Shown piece after piece: positions 28,010 to 37,545 of a stretch of 64,000 nt of DNA. Positions within the stretch are counted from its first letter, which is position 1; every line of letters starts with the position of its first letter. Under the pieces are notes generated by a model. The model was given only the letters and a program-made list of their open reading frames with translations, made no database searches and was not told the origin of the DNA. Made by a program: the position numbers and the translations under genes. Origin of the DNA: Candidatus Saccharicenans sp. (lineage in GTDB: Bacteria > Acidobacteriota > Aminicenantia > Aminicenantales > Saccharicenantaceae); NCBI GenBank assembly GCA_030017715.1, contig JASEIU010000001.1, positions 520,677 through 584,676 on the forward strand, read 5' to 3'.

Positions 28010-28193
28010 ATTTTCGAGAATGTTTTCTGTGGCTGCTTTAATAGCCTGCCTGGCCCTGTCCTGGTGGCATTTTAAGGGCGGAATCGAGACGACTTCTTTT
28101 AAGCAATGGTTTCTGGTGCTGAGCATCGTGTATTTTGCGGCCGCTGTTTTCTCGGTCAGGAAAAGGTCGAAGAATAAGACTCTACTCTCTTAA
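27999..28193 (+). CDS. Small two-helix membrane protein
   Basis: 64 residues, MLIKFSRMFSVAALIACLALSW to the basic tail RKRSKNK. Two hydrophobic helices (about 7-24 and 36-53) are joined by a short loop. It overlaps the permease gene by 11 bases and has GAGGAAAG upstream, so it is likely translationally coupled. I do not recognise the family; it may be an accessory subunit of the permease. After it, 28194-28487 holds no gene that I can see. Confidence 0.65.
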   Translation: MLIKFSRMFSVAALIACLALSWWHFKGGIETTSFKQWFLVLSIVYFAAAVFSVRKRSKNKTLLS

Positions 28194-28487
28194 TTTCATG
28201 AAACCCTGAAGCGGGGGAGAGGCAAGGCATGGCTCGAGAATCCCGGGCCAGTTGCTCACCTGCCGCATACGGCAATTTTTGTCGGAAATGAATATGAAGG
28301 CATTCAGGCGGAAAGGCTCCGGCGCCTGGAATTTAGCCGGCCTTAGAATCCGGCCGGCAGCTGAAAAAAAGATTCAGCTTCAACCTGCCGGCGCGGTATC
28401 AATTTCTTTTTTTAAGCTCCCGGAAACCGGACCTTTTCCCTCGGGGTGCTGAGGCGCGCTACAGCGGCAGGTTTCCGGCTGGAAAAT

Positions 28488-31244
28488 TTATTCTCCCTCC
28501 AGTGCGAACACATACCGACCGGAGCCGGCTTTTATGATGAAGTTACCGCCCTTCTGCTGGACATCTTCTATTCCCGGTACTTTTTTCTGCAATCGGTTTT
28601 CCGCCCAGATAAGCTCTCCGCTTTCGCTCAGTTTCAGATTTCTCAGCTTGAACACAGGGATGTATATTTCAGCCTGGCTGCCCATCGGGATGGCCACTTC
28701 GACGATGATTTTACGGTCGGTTCTCTGCCAGGAACAGCTGACGGGACCGTTAATGGTATAGGTTGAACCGGAAGCGTGAGTGAGATCCCGCACCATCTGG
28801 GGCCTGATGATTAATTTGCGGAAAGCCTGAGAGTCCGGAGCCAGGTTGATTCCAGCCAGCGCCCGGTAAAACCAGGCTCCTGCCGACCCGAACATCGGAT
28901 GGTTGTGGGAGTTCATTGAAGGTCCCTCTCGTTTCTGCCAGAGTTCCCAGAGAGTGGTGGCGCCGTTTTTGATCATGTAGCCGTAGCTCGGGAAGTCGGT
29001 TCTGGTGAGGATGTCATAAGCCAGGTCGGAATTTCCGAAGGCGGTGATCACGTCAAAAATGTACTTCGTTCCGATAATTCCGGTCGTAAGGTGGGAATCA
29101 TGTATGTAAACCAGGTCGTTGAAAAGATTTCCCCAGACGCTTCTCCGGAGATTGTCAGGCACGAGTCCGATAAAAAGAGGAAGAGCATTGGCTGTCTGGC
29201 TGCCTCCGGCATAGTTTCTGGTGACCGGGTCAAAGTAAGTCCGGTTGAAAGCATCCTTTATTTCCGCCAGCAGTTTCTCGTACTGGTCGGCTTTGGTTTG
29301 ACGTCCGAGCACTCTGGCCGCTTCAGACAGAATCTTTACATCGTAATAATAATAGAATGAGGAAACCAGGCCTCCGGGACATTTATCTATGGCCACCCAG
29401 TCCCCGTAGTGGCTGAATTTCACCAGTCCGCCTTCAGCTTTGCCCCTTAAAAATTCCACGTATTTTACAAGTCCGTCATAATGCTCCTCCAGAATTCTCC
29501 GGTCGCCGTAATATTGATACATGTACCAGGCAATTAGCGGATAGGCGGTTCCCCAGGCCGGGTCGGCCGGACGGGAACCCCAGACATGGGGGACGGTGTC
29601 GGTAATCGAGCCGTCCTCTCCCTGAACATCCCTGATGTTGCGGAGAAAATTCGCATAGAAAGCTGCCATGTCGTAATTCAGTATGGCTTCTTCCGCGGTG
29701 ACCTGAGCGTCGCCCATCCAGCCCATGCGCTCGTCGCGCTGGTCGCAATCGGTCGGAATGCTGTGCAGGTTGGTCTTCTGGCCCCAGAGGATCAATCTCT
29801 GAATGTCGTTGATTATTTGTTTGGAACAGGAAAAGTTCCCGACTGGAGAGACGGCCGTGTGCACCACCCGTGCCCGGATCGAGTCTATTTTCGGAGTTCC
29901 TGGATAGCCGGTAACTTCTATATAGCGGAAACCGTGGTATGTGAACCGCGGCTCCCAGACTTCTTCCCCCTCGCCCTTAAGAATGTAGCGGTCTTCAGCC
30001 CGGGCGGAGCGGAGGTTTTCCTGGTTGATCAGGCCGTTATCATAGAGAAGTTCAGCAAAACGCAGGCGAACTTCAGCGCCGCGCGGTCCTCTCACCCGGA
30101 GCTCCGCCCAGCCGCTGATGTTCTGCCCCAGGTCGAACACATAAACCCCTGGCGCAGGGTTGGTCATCACCAGCGGGACGATGGTGTCGACCACTTTGAT
30201 CGGGGGGATCAGCTGAGCCGAAAGAACCCCGCCGGGAGCTTTGACTTTGACCGCCGGTTTCCAGCCCTTCTCGTTAAAATCCGGGAGATCCCAGCCCGGT
30301 TGTTCCAGCCGGGCATCGTAAGTTTCTCCGTGATAGATGCTGTCCTCAACGATCGGTCCAGGGGCAGTTCTCCAGGCAGTGTCGGAATGAACTTCCATCA
30401 ACAAACCTTCCTCGCCTTCGATGTAAAGCTGAAACCTCAGAGCCCGGGACTTATACCAGCCTTCGCCCAGGATCACCCCGATGGCGTTCCGCCCTTTTTT
30501 AATAAGGGAAGTAACATCGTAGGCGACATACAGCACTCTTCTGGAATAGGTGGTCCAGCCGGGGTCGAGCACATGATCTCCGACCTTCTGTCCGTTAATC
30601 CTCAGCTCATAATATCCGAGCCCGGCGATGAAGGCTCGAGCTCGTTTTGGAGTTTCGGGCAGGTTGAATTCTTTCCGGAAGAGGTTTTCTCCGCCTATCC
30701 ATTCGCCCTTCCAGTCGGAAGGGGAGAAAAGTCCGGTGTCAAAGCGGGCCACCTCACTCCAGGGGCTTTCCTCACCGCTGGCGTCCCAGATGCGCACCTT
30801 CCAGTAGTAGGTACGGTTGCTCTGGAGAGGCTTGCCCCCGTACACAATTTGAATCGAAGATTCCGTGTTAATCTTGCCGGAATCCCAGAGATCGCCCCGT
30901 TCGGCTGCCGGGGAAGTGGAAACGATCAACTGAAAGGCCGTCTGCTTCTGGCCCCTTTGAGGATGGTCGTTTTTCCAGAAAAACCGCGGTTTCTGGGTAT
31001 CCACCCCGAGGGGATTCAGCAGATACTCCACCCGAAGGTCAAAGGGAGCGGAGGGTCTGGTCTGGGTTTCATTGTTCGGGGCAGAACCTGCCGTCCCGGC
31101 GGTTAAAATTGCCGGGAGAAAAAGGAAAAGAAAAAATAGGCCGGTTATCAAAGGCAGGAAGAGAGCCGGGTGTCGAGAAATCCTATTTTTTCTGACAAAA
31201 ACATTTTTCTGTTTTCTGGGGCGATTTTCCGGGCTTGATGTCAT
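28488..31244 (-). CDS. Exported alpha-L-rhamnosidase, GH78
   Basis: 918 residues with an N-terminal basic segment and a long hydrophobic signal or anchor (about 27-50). Domain order matches bacterial rhamnosidases: a fibronectin-like N domain (PFDLRVEYLLNPLGVDTQKPRFFWKN), a beta-sandwich (GEWIGGENLFRKEF; ARAFIAGLGYYELRINGQKVGDHVLDPGWTTYSRRVLYVAYDVT), an inverting (alpha/alpha)6 barrel with the acidic active site TDCDQRDERMGWMGDAQVTAEEA, and a C-terminal beta domain. It removes terminal alpha-L-rhamnose from glycans. AGGAGG lies seven bases before the ATG. It appears to be monocistronic; no transporter or other glycan genes adjoin. Confidence 0.95.
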   Translation of the reverse strand: MTSSPENRPRKQKNVFVRKNRISRHPALFLPLITGLFFLFLFLPAILTAGTAGSAPNNETQTRPSAPFDLRVEYLLNPLGVDTQKPRFFWKNDHPQRGQKQTAFQLIVSTSPAAERGDLWDSGKINTESSIQIVYGGKPLQSNRTYYWKVRIWDASGEESPWSEVARFDTGLFSPSDWKGEWIGGENLFRKEFNLPETPKRARAFIAGLGYYELRINGQKVGDHVLDPGWTTYSRRVLYVAYDVTSLIKKGRNAIGVILGEGWYKSRALRFQLYIEGEEGLLMEVHSDTAWRTAPGPIVEDSIYHGETYDARLEQPGWDLPDFNEKGWKPAVKVKAPGGVLSAQLIPPIKVVDTIVPLVMTNPAPGVYVFDLGQNISGWAELRVRGPRGAEVRLRFAELLYDNGLINQENLRSARAEDRYILKGEGEEVWEPRFTYHGFRYIEVTGYPGTPKIDSIRARVVHTAVSPVGNFSCSKQIINDIQRLILWGQKTNLHSIPTDCDQRDERMGWMGDAQVTAEEAILNYDMAAFYANFLRNIRDVQGEDGSITDTVPHVWGSRPADPAWGTAYPLIAWYMYQYYGDRRILEEHYDGLVKYVEFLRGKAEGGLVKFSHYGDWVAIDKCPGGLVSSFYYYYDVKILSEAARVLGRQTKADQYEKLLAEIKDAFNRTYFDPVTRNYAGGSQTANALPLFIGLVPDNLRRSVWGNLFNDLVYIHDSHLTTGIIGTKYIFDVITAFGNSDLAYDILTRTDFPSYGYMIKNGATTLWELWQKREGPSMNSHNHPMFGSAGAWFYRALAGINLAPDSQAFRKLIIRPQMVRDLTHASGSTYTINGPVSCSWQRTDRKIIVEVAIPMGSQAEIYIPVFKLRNLKLSESGELIWAENRLQKKVPGIEDVQQKGGNFIIKAGSGRYVFALEGE

Positions 31245-31320
31245 GTTTGACCTCCTGGCTATTTTATTTCCAGTTCGTCAGCAAACCTTTCAATAAATAT
31301 TTGAAATAAAAATTAAAATT

Positions 31321-31695
31321 TCAAAAGATTTTTACCTGCCACAACCTTCTCAACTTTTCATTTTTTGACATCAGAATTACTTCAAGGTTTTTTTCTCCCG
31401 ATTTTCCGGCATAGACATAAAAGCTTCGGTCGTAATATCCACCGCCAGAGCCGCCGCCTCCTTCATGGTAGATGGCTTCTTTTTCATTCACCACGAACTT
31501 TAACTCCGGATGCTCGAAGACCGGGGAATAGCTGACTTCGAGGCCGGGAGACACAGATTCTGTTTGGCCATTTTGAGGCCAGCTGCGGAATTCTTCTATT
31601 GTTAATTTTTCAGAGGCGAAGGAAAATACTGTGACGGCAGGGAGGAAGGTACATATCAGCGCAAACAAGAATCTTAAAAATCTCTTTTTATTCAC
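31321..31695 (-). CDS. Small exported protein of unknown function
   Basis: 124 residues, from a GTG at 31693-31695 with AAGGGAA upstream; an open ATG extension to 31815 has no site. A clear signal peptide (NKKRFLRFLFALICTFLPAVTVFSFAS) precedes a mature part of about 100 residues. The mature part has a glycine-rich turn (EGGGGSGGGYYDRSFYVYAG) between beta-strand-like segments. I do not recognise it. Codon use is more AT-rich than in the rhamnosidase beside it, and it lies at the edge of the AT-rich accessory segment. Confidence 0.55.
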   Translation of the reverse strand: MNKKRFLRFLFALICTFLPAVTVFSFASEKLTIEEFRSWPQNGQTESVSPGLEVSYSPVFEHPELKFVVNEKEAIYHEGGGGSGGGYYDRSFYVYAGKSGEKNLEVILMSKNEKLRRLWQVKIF

Positions 31696-31860
31696 AAAAT
31701 TTATTCCCTTTCTGTGATTCTCATATTTAACATCATCGCTGGTGTAAAGTATTGTTTTCAATCGGCCATAGGAGAGGAACCATCTCAAACTCTCTTTGAA
31801 ATAATCTAAACGCAAGGAGAGTTTTAATCTACGCTAGCCCGAAACCATTATAAGGGAGTT

Positions 31861-33073
31861 TTGAAGAAAGTGCTATTGGGATTTATCACGGAAAAGGACC
31901 CGGTACTGGCTATGCAGGAATGGGTTGCCAGGCAAATGATGCCGACCGAAGCCGGGGCCAGGGTGGGAGCGGAGAAGGGCAAACACAGCCAGGACCGGAA
32001 AAAGATACTTTTCTGGCGTCCGAGTAAGATGGATGGATATCAGGCCGGTCACGATCTATCTTTATATCCCGAAGCTGAGGAAGGGCGTACAGGTGCCGTT
32101 TTTTGTGACATGGGGAAAGCGCTAGGGGCTGGCCCTGGCGTAAGAGTCGTTGATCAATGGAGTCTCGACACAGCGGGTCGAACGGTTGGTCAGGGCTCCT
32201 GGGATTGAGAATATCTCTGCTTCCCAGGTATCCGAGATCAATAAAGGGCTTCAGGGGCAAATGGACGGTTTTCGAAGCCGGCCGCTGGAGACAGAATATC
32301 CTTTTCTCTGAATTGAGGCTATTTACGACCAGGTCCGGGTGGAGGATCAAGTTGTCGCTCTGGCCCTGATGATCGCCCAGGTGTAAATAGCGCCGGAAAC
32401 AGGGAGATTTTAGCCATAGAGCCGATGTTTGACGAGTCGGAAGACTCCCGGTGTGAGTTTTTCCGCAAACTGAAGAGCCGCGGCCTGAAAAAGGTTTGTC
32501 TCTGTATCTCCGACGCCCACGCTGGCATTCAGGCTGCAGTAAAAAAAGAGCTTGTAGGCACGAGCTGGCAGAGGTGTAAGGTCCACTTTATGCTGAACAT
32601 ACTGGCCAAGGTTCCTCATAAGGAGAAGGGCCGCTTGGCGGCCCATCTAAAAAAGACCTGGCTGCAGCCGGATAGAAAAAGCGCCCGGCGACCAGCCGAT
32701 CAACTGGCCCAGAAAGACGGGAACCGCTTTTCAGAGGCCATCCGCTGTCTGGAGGATGGGCCCGAGGACTCGCTTCAGTTCTTCGGTTTCCCGTAGACGA
32801 CTCAAAGAAGATCTCCTCCACCGATATGCCCGATCGGACCTGCCGGAAGACAAGGAGCCAAAGTCGGGCGATCGGAGTGTTCCCGACAGTCGACTCCTGG
32901 GTGAGATTGTTGACTTGTTATCTTATCGACTACCCTGAAGATTGGGGGTGGTCGAAGTTATATCAAGAAGGAGAAAATCCAGCAGGCCCTGGAGCAAAAT
33001 CAAGCTTTGCTGACGTCCCGGGCAGCCAACTGAGGAGCGTTACGATGGCCCGGAGATTACGAATAAATTCTGA
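31861..33073 (+). pseudogene. Decayed IS256-type (mutator) transposase
   Basis: Transposase fragments are spread over all three plus frames. The clearest is KKVCLCISDAHAGIQAAVKKELVGTSWQRCKVHFMLNILAKVPHKEK (about 32495-32635), the central DDE region of IS256-family enzymes (ISDAHxGLxAAI...GASWQRCRVHFMRN). Upstream frames give QEWVARQMMPTEAGARVGAEKGKHS and DGYQAGHDLSLYPEAEEGRTGAVF, fitting the family N-terminus. Downstream frames give a tail ending ERYDGPEITNKF. At least five frameshifts or stops make it non-functional. I could not find terminal inverted repeats at the ends. It borders the AT-rich ABC transporter segment. Confidence 0.85.
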
Positions 33074-33167
33074 CCCGATCTTTTTTCCCTTATATTTCAT
33101 GCCCTTTTCAACAGAATTGATTGATAGACACGGCTAAAAAATAACTGGCATTTTCACGGATTTTCTA

Positions 33168-33914
33168 TCAAAGGACTAGAGTACGATCCTGATACTCTAT
33201 TATCTCAAAGCCAACCTCAAAGATTTCTTGAAGGATTTGGGATGAAATCACTTCTTTCTCCCCCTGGCCAAAAATCTTTCCGTTCTTCATCAGCACAAAA
33301 CGCCGGGCAAAGCGCAAAGCCAGGTTTAAATCATGAGCTACCAGGATACAAATCAAATTCTGGTCTTCGGTGAGCTTCTGCAGGAGGGTTAGTAATTCCA
33401 ACTGATTTTTCGGGTCAAGATGGTTTGTCGGTTCGTCAAGCAATAAGACTCGAGGTTCCTGGGCCAGGGCTCTGGCCAGCATAACCTTTTGTCTTTCTCC
33501 GCCACTCAGCTCAGTGACCTGCCTGAAGGCTAATTTTTGAAGGTTTAATAGGGACAAAACTCTTTCCACCACTTCTAAATCTTTTTCCGAAACACTGAAG
33601 ACTATATAGGGTTTCCGGCCGAGCAAGACAGCCTCAAAGACCTGGCTGGCAGCTGAGATTTCTGGCATTTGTGGAAGATAAGCAATTTCTCTGGCCCTCT
33701 GGCTCGGACTTAGTTCTTTAAGGTTGCGGCCGTCAAGTGAAATTGTACCCCTGCTCGGCCTGATCAACCCAGCAAGAGTTTTTATCAGGGTTGTTTTCCC
33801 GCTGCCGTTGGGACCAATGATAGCCGTAATTTCTTTTTGCCTGAAATCAGCATTAACTTCCCTTAAAATCTCTGCCCGGCCGTAGCCAGCGCAAAGTTCT
33901 CTCAGGCTAAGCAT
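33168..33914 (-). CDS. ABC transporter ATPase, iron/corrinoid (FecE/BtuD-like) type
   Basis: 248 residues. Walker A GPNGSGKTTLIKTLAGL, Q-loop LPQMPEISAASQVFEAVLLGRKPY, signature LSGGERQKVMLARALAQ and Walker B RVLLLDEPTNHLD plus the His switch VAHDLNLALRFA are intact. The spacing matches the cobalamin/ferric-siderophore/heme importer class. It energises uptake by the permease whose gene lies one base upstream. It is the last gene of trmO - binding protein - permease - ATPase on the minus strand. Codon usage is AT-richer than in the flanking core genes. Confidence 0.95.
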   Translation of the reverse strand: MLSLRELCAGYGRAEILREVNADFRQKEITAIIGPNGSGKTTLIKTLAGLIRPSRGTISLDGRNLKELSPSQRAREIAYLPQMPEISAASQVFEAVLLGRKPYIVFSVSEKDLEVVERVLSLLNLQKLAFRQVTELSGGERQKVMLARALAQEPRVLLLDEPTNHLDPKNQLELLTLLQKLTEDQNLICILVAHDLNLALRFARRFVLMKNGKIFGQGEKEVISSQILQEIFEVGFEIIEYQDRTLVL

Positions 33915-33915
33915 T

Positions 33916-35037
33916 TCAGATTCTTTTCCTCTTCAAAAGCAGGATGAAAAAAACTGGAATTCCGGCCAGCGAGGTGACAATACCCACCGGCAGTACCTGT
34001 GGTGCCAGAAGATTTCGAGCAATCAGGTCAGCTAATGTTAACAACAAGGCTCCAACCAGGGCAGAATAGGGCAAGACAAAACGATTATCGCTGCCAGTTA
34101 AAAGCTTTACCAGATGAGGTGAAATAAGACCTACGAAGCCAATAATCCCGAAAAAGCCAGTCGCCACCGCCACCACCAAAGATGATAAAAACATTCCGGT
34201 TATTCTGATTCTATTTACCTTAACCCCTAAGCTTCTGGCTAAATCTTCTCCCCAGGTAAGGGCATTCAAATTCCATCGCTGCCAGAAAAAAAATATAAAA
34301 ACCGGAACTAAACATAAAAATATCAACCTGTTTTCAGACCAGCCGGCTTTCCCCAGGTCACCAAACATCCAGAAAACAGTGGCTGCCACCTGGACGTCCG
34401 AAGCAAAATATTGCAAAAACATGGTGGCCGACCCGAAAAGACTGCCCAGGGCCACTCCGGCTAAAATAATACTTTCAGCCGCAGCTCTTTTAATAAAAGA
34501 GATAAGTAGAATTAGAGAGAGCGAGGTCAGAGCTCCCAGAAAAGCCCAACCGGCGACGGTAAAAGCGTTAAATACAGTCACCGCTTCCGAACCGTAAGAA
34601 TGACTCTGACCGGCGTCAAAAACAATTATAGCCAGAGCCGCACCAAAGCTGGCTCCGTGAGATACTCCCAGAGTAAACGGAGAAGCTAAAGGATTCTTGA
34701 GAAGAGTCTGCATAACTGCTCCTGCCATCCCCAGAGCTGCTCCAACCAGAACCGAACTTACCGCTCGCGGCAATCTGATATTCCAGATTATGAAAGCCAG
34801 GTCAGATTGCTTAAAGAGGGCATCTATTAATTGTTCTAAGGAAATGTTAACTGCCCCCTGACGCAGAGACAAATAGAATGAAAAAGCCAGCAAAACAATC
34901 AGGGCTGCGCCCAGGTAGAGTCTGACTCTGATTTTTTGACGATAGATTTTAGTTAGCGAAGACTCAGTCCCGGCCGCACTCATTCCGTTTTCTCTGTCCT
35001 TGCTCCACAGCTTAAATTTCACCTGGCCAATCATCAA
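33916..35037 (-). CDS. ABC transporter permease, FecCD family
   Basis: 373 residues with about ten transmembrane helices. AGGAAG precedes the ATG. Family markers include RLPRAVSSVLVGAALGMAGAVMQTLLKNPLASPFTLGVSHGASFGAA near the N-terminus (the LxNPLAxPxxLG motif) and the coupling region GVKVNRIRI, then FFGIIGFVGLISPHLVKLLTGSDNRFVLPYSALVGALLLTLADLIAR and PVGIVTSLAGIPVFFILLLKRK at the end. It forms a homodimeric channel for vitamin B12, siderophore, heme or a metal chelate. It has a slightly long cytosolic N-terminus (~40 residues). Confidence 0.95.
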   Translation of the reverse strand: MMIGQVKFKLWSKDRENGMSAAGTESSLTKIYRQKIRVRLYLGAALIVLLAFSFYLSLRQGAVNISLEQLIDALFKQSDLAFIIWNIRLPRAVSSVLVGAALGMAGAVMQTLLKNPLASPFTLGVSHGASFGAALAIIVFDAGQSHSYGSEAVTVFNAFTVAGWAFLGALTSLSLILLISFIKRAAAESIILAGVALGSLFGSATMFLQYFASDVQVAATVFWMFGDLGKAGWSENRLIFLCLVPVFIFFFWQRWNLNALTWGEDLARSLGVKVNRIRITGMFLSSLVVAVATGFFGIIGFVGLISPHLVKLLTGSDNRFVLPYSALVGALLLTLADLIARNLLAPQVLPVGIVTSLAGIPVFFILLLKRKRI

Positions 35038-35152
35038 AAGCTTCCTATCAATTATGAACTCCGATCAAGACTTGTCTTCTCCGTTATTCGGAAACCCGAT
35101 CTGGGCACCGGGAGTTCTAAAAAGCTTAAAAAACCGTTACTCAACTTTTTCC

Positions 35153-36484
35153 TCAATATTCCTTGCCTTTGTTTACCCTTAAACCGTTTTCTAAAAACCC
35201 AACCTGGCAAAAACCACTATAGCCTTCTTTTAGCCAATAAAAAACATCAGCCCCCACAAAGGTCTTAATTATTTCTGCCGTTTTCTGCTCCGGAACCAGA
35301 TCAGCAAATCGGTCAGGATATAGGATTTTGCCAATAAAATAAGAATTAGCCAGCAGCACCTCAATATTAGTTCGATAAAAATTAAAGGGGAAAACTGTAA
35401 AGACTTTATCGTTCCTGACCGCAGACAGACGCTGGTAATAAACCTGATTTTTCTGATAATCTTCCGCCACCAGTGGAAGTCCAGCCGCGTCGATAAAAAT
35501 ATATTCCGGGTCCCAGATTAACAGCTGTTCCCTGTCTATGAACAGGTGTCCTTTCTTCTTTAGTTCATCGACCACATTTCTGGTTTTCAGCCAAAGAAGC
35601 GGAGGGTACTCGGCTTCGGTGCTGGTTAGCCCGTGAGATCCCCTGGCGTTGAGGGCCCCAACAAAAACGGAAATGGGCCTTACTTCTGCTGTGCGTGATT
35701 TAAGATCCAATAGACAGGAATTGATAAAAGCACTAAGTTCTGTAGCTCTTTTTCTCCTGTCTAATAACTCGCCCAGAAATGAAAAGCTTTTTTTAATCTC
35801 AGAAAAATCAACTGCCTGCGTTTTGGGGTGGTTAATTACCACCGCCGGAAGGCCAGTCCTTTCCTGAATTATGTTTGCCATTTTACTTTCAAAGACCAAG
35901 ACCAGATCGGGTGTAACGGAAAGAAGAGATTCAAAGTCTGGTGGACGCTCTGGCCCGCCCTGGCCGATAACTGGCAGGCGATCAATCAAAGAAGCAATAG
36001 CAGCCTGATAGGGACGGCCAGTGACACGTTTTTTCCCGGAAGCATTAGTGATATTATTGTCATCTTTTTCTATTCCCTCCACGCCTACTAATAAGTCGGC
36101 TGCCTGAAGATAGACAACAAATCTTAGAGAACCGTTCAGAGCCACAATCCTTCTGACTGCTGTTGGAACCTTAACCCGGCGTCCGGCCATATCAATTATA
36201 ATTTTGTTAGTCTCATCACCACCACGATTGGAAACAGAGGTTGAACCTGAGGGCATAGAAAAAACAAATAAGCTGAATTTTAGAAGGCTGGCGATTAAAA
36301 AAGTAAGTATTAAAGATCGAGGTTTTGGATATGAGAGGATAAAATTTCTAAACCCTTTCCTCCCCGTCCCTGGATCGAGGGTAGTCCTCACAACCGAAGA
36401 AATGCCCGCGGTTTTTGCCTGTAAACGGGTTGACAGTTTTTTTATCGATTGGGATCTCTTCTCGAACATTCCGGTTTTACTCAA
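35153..36484 (-). CDS. ABC transporter periplasmic substrate-binding protein (iron-complex family)
   Basis: About 443 residues, if started at TTG (36482-36484) eight bases after AAGGAG; a GTG three codons earlier is too close to that site. The binding domain (about residues 105-430) has the PF01497 fold: IIIDMAGRRVKVPTAVRRIVAL, LPVIGQGGPERPPDFESLLSVTPDLVLVFES, and the late block FTVFPFNFYRTNIEVLLANSYFIGKILYPDRF found in iron, tungstate and corrinoid-like importers of anaerobes. The membrane segment (PRSLILTFLIASLLKFSLFVFSM) starts only near residue 55, so an odd basic N-terminal extension of ~50 residues precedes it. The ligand is unknown. Confidence 0.85.
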   Translation of the reverse strand: MSKTGMFEKRSQSIKKLSTRLQAKTAGISSVVRTTLDPGTGRKGFRNFILSYPKPRSLILTFLIASLLKFSLFVFSMPSGSTSVSNRGGDETNKIIIDMAGRRVKVPTAVRRIVALNGSLRFVVYLQAADLLVGVEGIEKDDNNITNASGKKRVTGRPYQAAIASLIDRLPVIGQGGPERPPDFESLLSVTPDLVLVFESKMANIIQERTGLPAVVINHPKTQAVDFSEIKKSFSFLGELLDRRKRATELSAFINSCLLDLKSRTAEVRPISVFVGALNARGSHGLTSTEAEYPPLLWLKTRNVVDELKKKGHLFIDREQLLIWDPEYIFIDAAGLPLVAEDYQKNQVYYQRLSAVRNDKVFTVFPFNFYRTNIEVLLANSYFIGKILYPDRFADLVPEQKTAEIIKTFVGADVFYWLKEGYSGFCQVGFLENGLRVNKGKEY

Positions 36485-36519
36485 TTGAAGCACTCCTTCC
36501 TGACAGCAGCGGGCTGGTC

Positions 36520-36945
36520 TTAGCCGGAGTTTGGGATCCTGTAAGCAATGTAGGGTTTAATGTCCAGGATGGGACTGCCATCAAAAATGTCTACTCCCTC
36601 AACCCTGATCAGGTTTCTGTTTATGGATAACACCTTCAGAACCGATAAACCGATGGGATTTGGGCGCAGTGGCGAACAGAGGTTGAAAACGCCAAAAAAA
36701 TTCTCACTGTGAGGCGGCTTTTGCAAAATCTTTTCTTTCTTGAATGGTGGCGATTGGTGAAAAACAAAAATGACGTTGATAAAGTCGCCAGTTTTCAAGC
36801 CCACCAGGCCAGCCTGATATTCTGGTTTGATTACCAGTTCACCCTCCAGATTGGAGGCCGACCAGTGGCGTGGCACTTCTCGATGGTTGTGTCTGACATA
36901 GCCGATAGGCTTAAATTCCCAGGTTTGGTCAATTGTTTTTTCCAT
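36520..36945 (-). CDS. trmO: tRNA (N6-threonylcarbamoyladenosine37-N6)-methyltransferase TrmO
   Basis: About 141 residues from MEKTIDQTWEF; alternative starts at 36957 and 36990 add up to 15 residues and none has a strong ribosome site. TrmO (TsaA/UPF0066) methylates t6A37 in tRNAs using SAM. The beta-barrel motifs are FKPIGYVRHNHREVPRHW, LEGELVIKPEYQAGLVGLKTGDFINVIFVFHQSPP and FNLCSPLRPNPIGLSVLKVLSINRN, followed by VEGVDIFDGSPILDIKPYIAYRIP. From memory this small enzyme is often found beside metal ABC importers in anaerobes; why is unclear. It is the first gene of the operon. Confidence 0.92.
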   Translation of the reverse strand: MEKTIDQTWEFKPIGYVRHNHREVPRHWSASNLEGELVIKPEYQAGLVGLKTGDFINVIFVFHQSPPFKKEKILQKPPHSENFFGVFNLCSPLRPNPIGLSVLKVLSINRNLIRVEGVDIFDGSPILDIKPYIAYRIPNSG

Positions 36946-37545
36946 AGATATATCCATCACTCTTATTTGAAAAACTTTATTAGCTATCAATAAGTATTAC
37001 GAATTTAAATTTTGTATTACTAAGGTTAAGTTGTCAAGGATTCTTTTCTTTCAGGCACAGACCTGGTATCCAGGGTAAGGGTAGTATATGGACAAGGCGT
37101 GGTGGTGAACCGGAAGTTGGGAAGGACGTTGAGGAAGCCCGGGGCAGCTTAGATGGCAGTCCAGGTTCAAGCCGGAAGCTTTTTAAGGCGGCCTGTTAAT
37201 TGAGAGAGAATATAGCCGGCAAGAAGCTGACCGGAGCTTTCGTAGGTCTCCCGGGTAAGTAAAAAATTTTTTCTTATCGGCGAGAGGGTTTCTTCTGTTG
37301 AAAATTTTCTACCGGCAATACTCTCCGTTAGAGAGAACTGTTTTCCCGGAACTTTCAGGTTCGACGGTTGAAAAAAGCATTTCACCAGAGCTTAAGGGTA
37401 TATCGCAAATTCAGGGCTTCGGTTTTGGGGGCGGTTAAAAGTTAAGGGCTTATGGAGTGTTAAGAACAGGAAAAATCGGGGTGCTTTTTAGGTTTTCAGG
37501 GGAAAAAGCCGGAAGGCCGACCGCCGGGCCTGGCCCCGGGTCATC
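36946..37545. other. Gene-free stretch upstream of trmO
   Basis: About 600 nt. Close to trmO, two GTATTAC heptamers (36994-37000 and 37014-37020) repeat with a 20-bp period in very AT-rich DNA. A TTGACA on the minus strand (37032-37037) could be a -35 element, but no good -10 stands at 17 nt. A 72-codon open frame (37167-37385, minus) has no ribosome site or recognisable domain. The rest shows nothing I can name. Confidence 0.4.

Noticed and set aside
37167-37385. 72-codon minus-strand frame before the tRNA gene.
   Set aside because: No ribosome site, no domain, and no sign of a phage integrase fragment despite the tRNA nearby.
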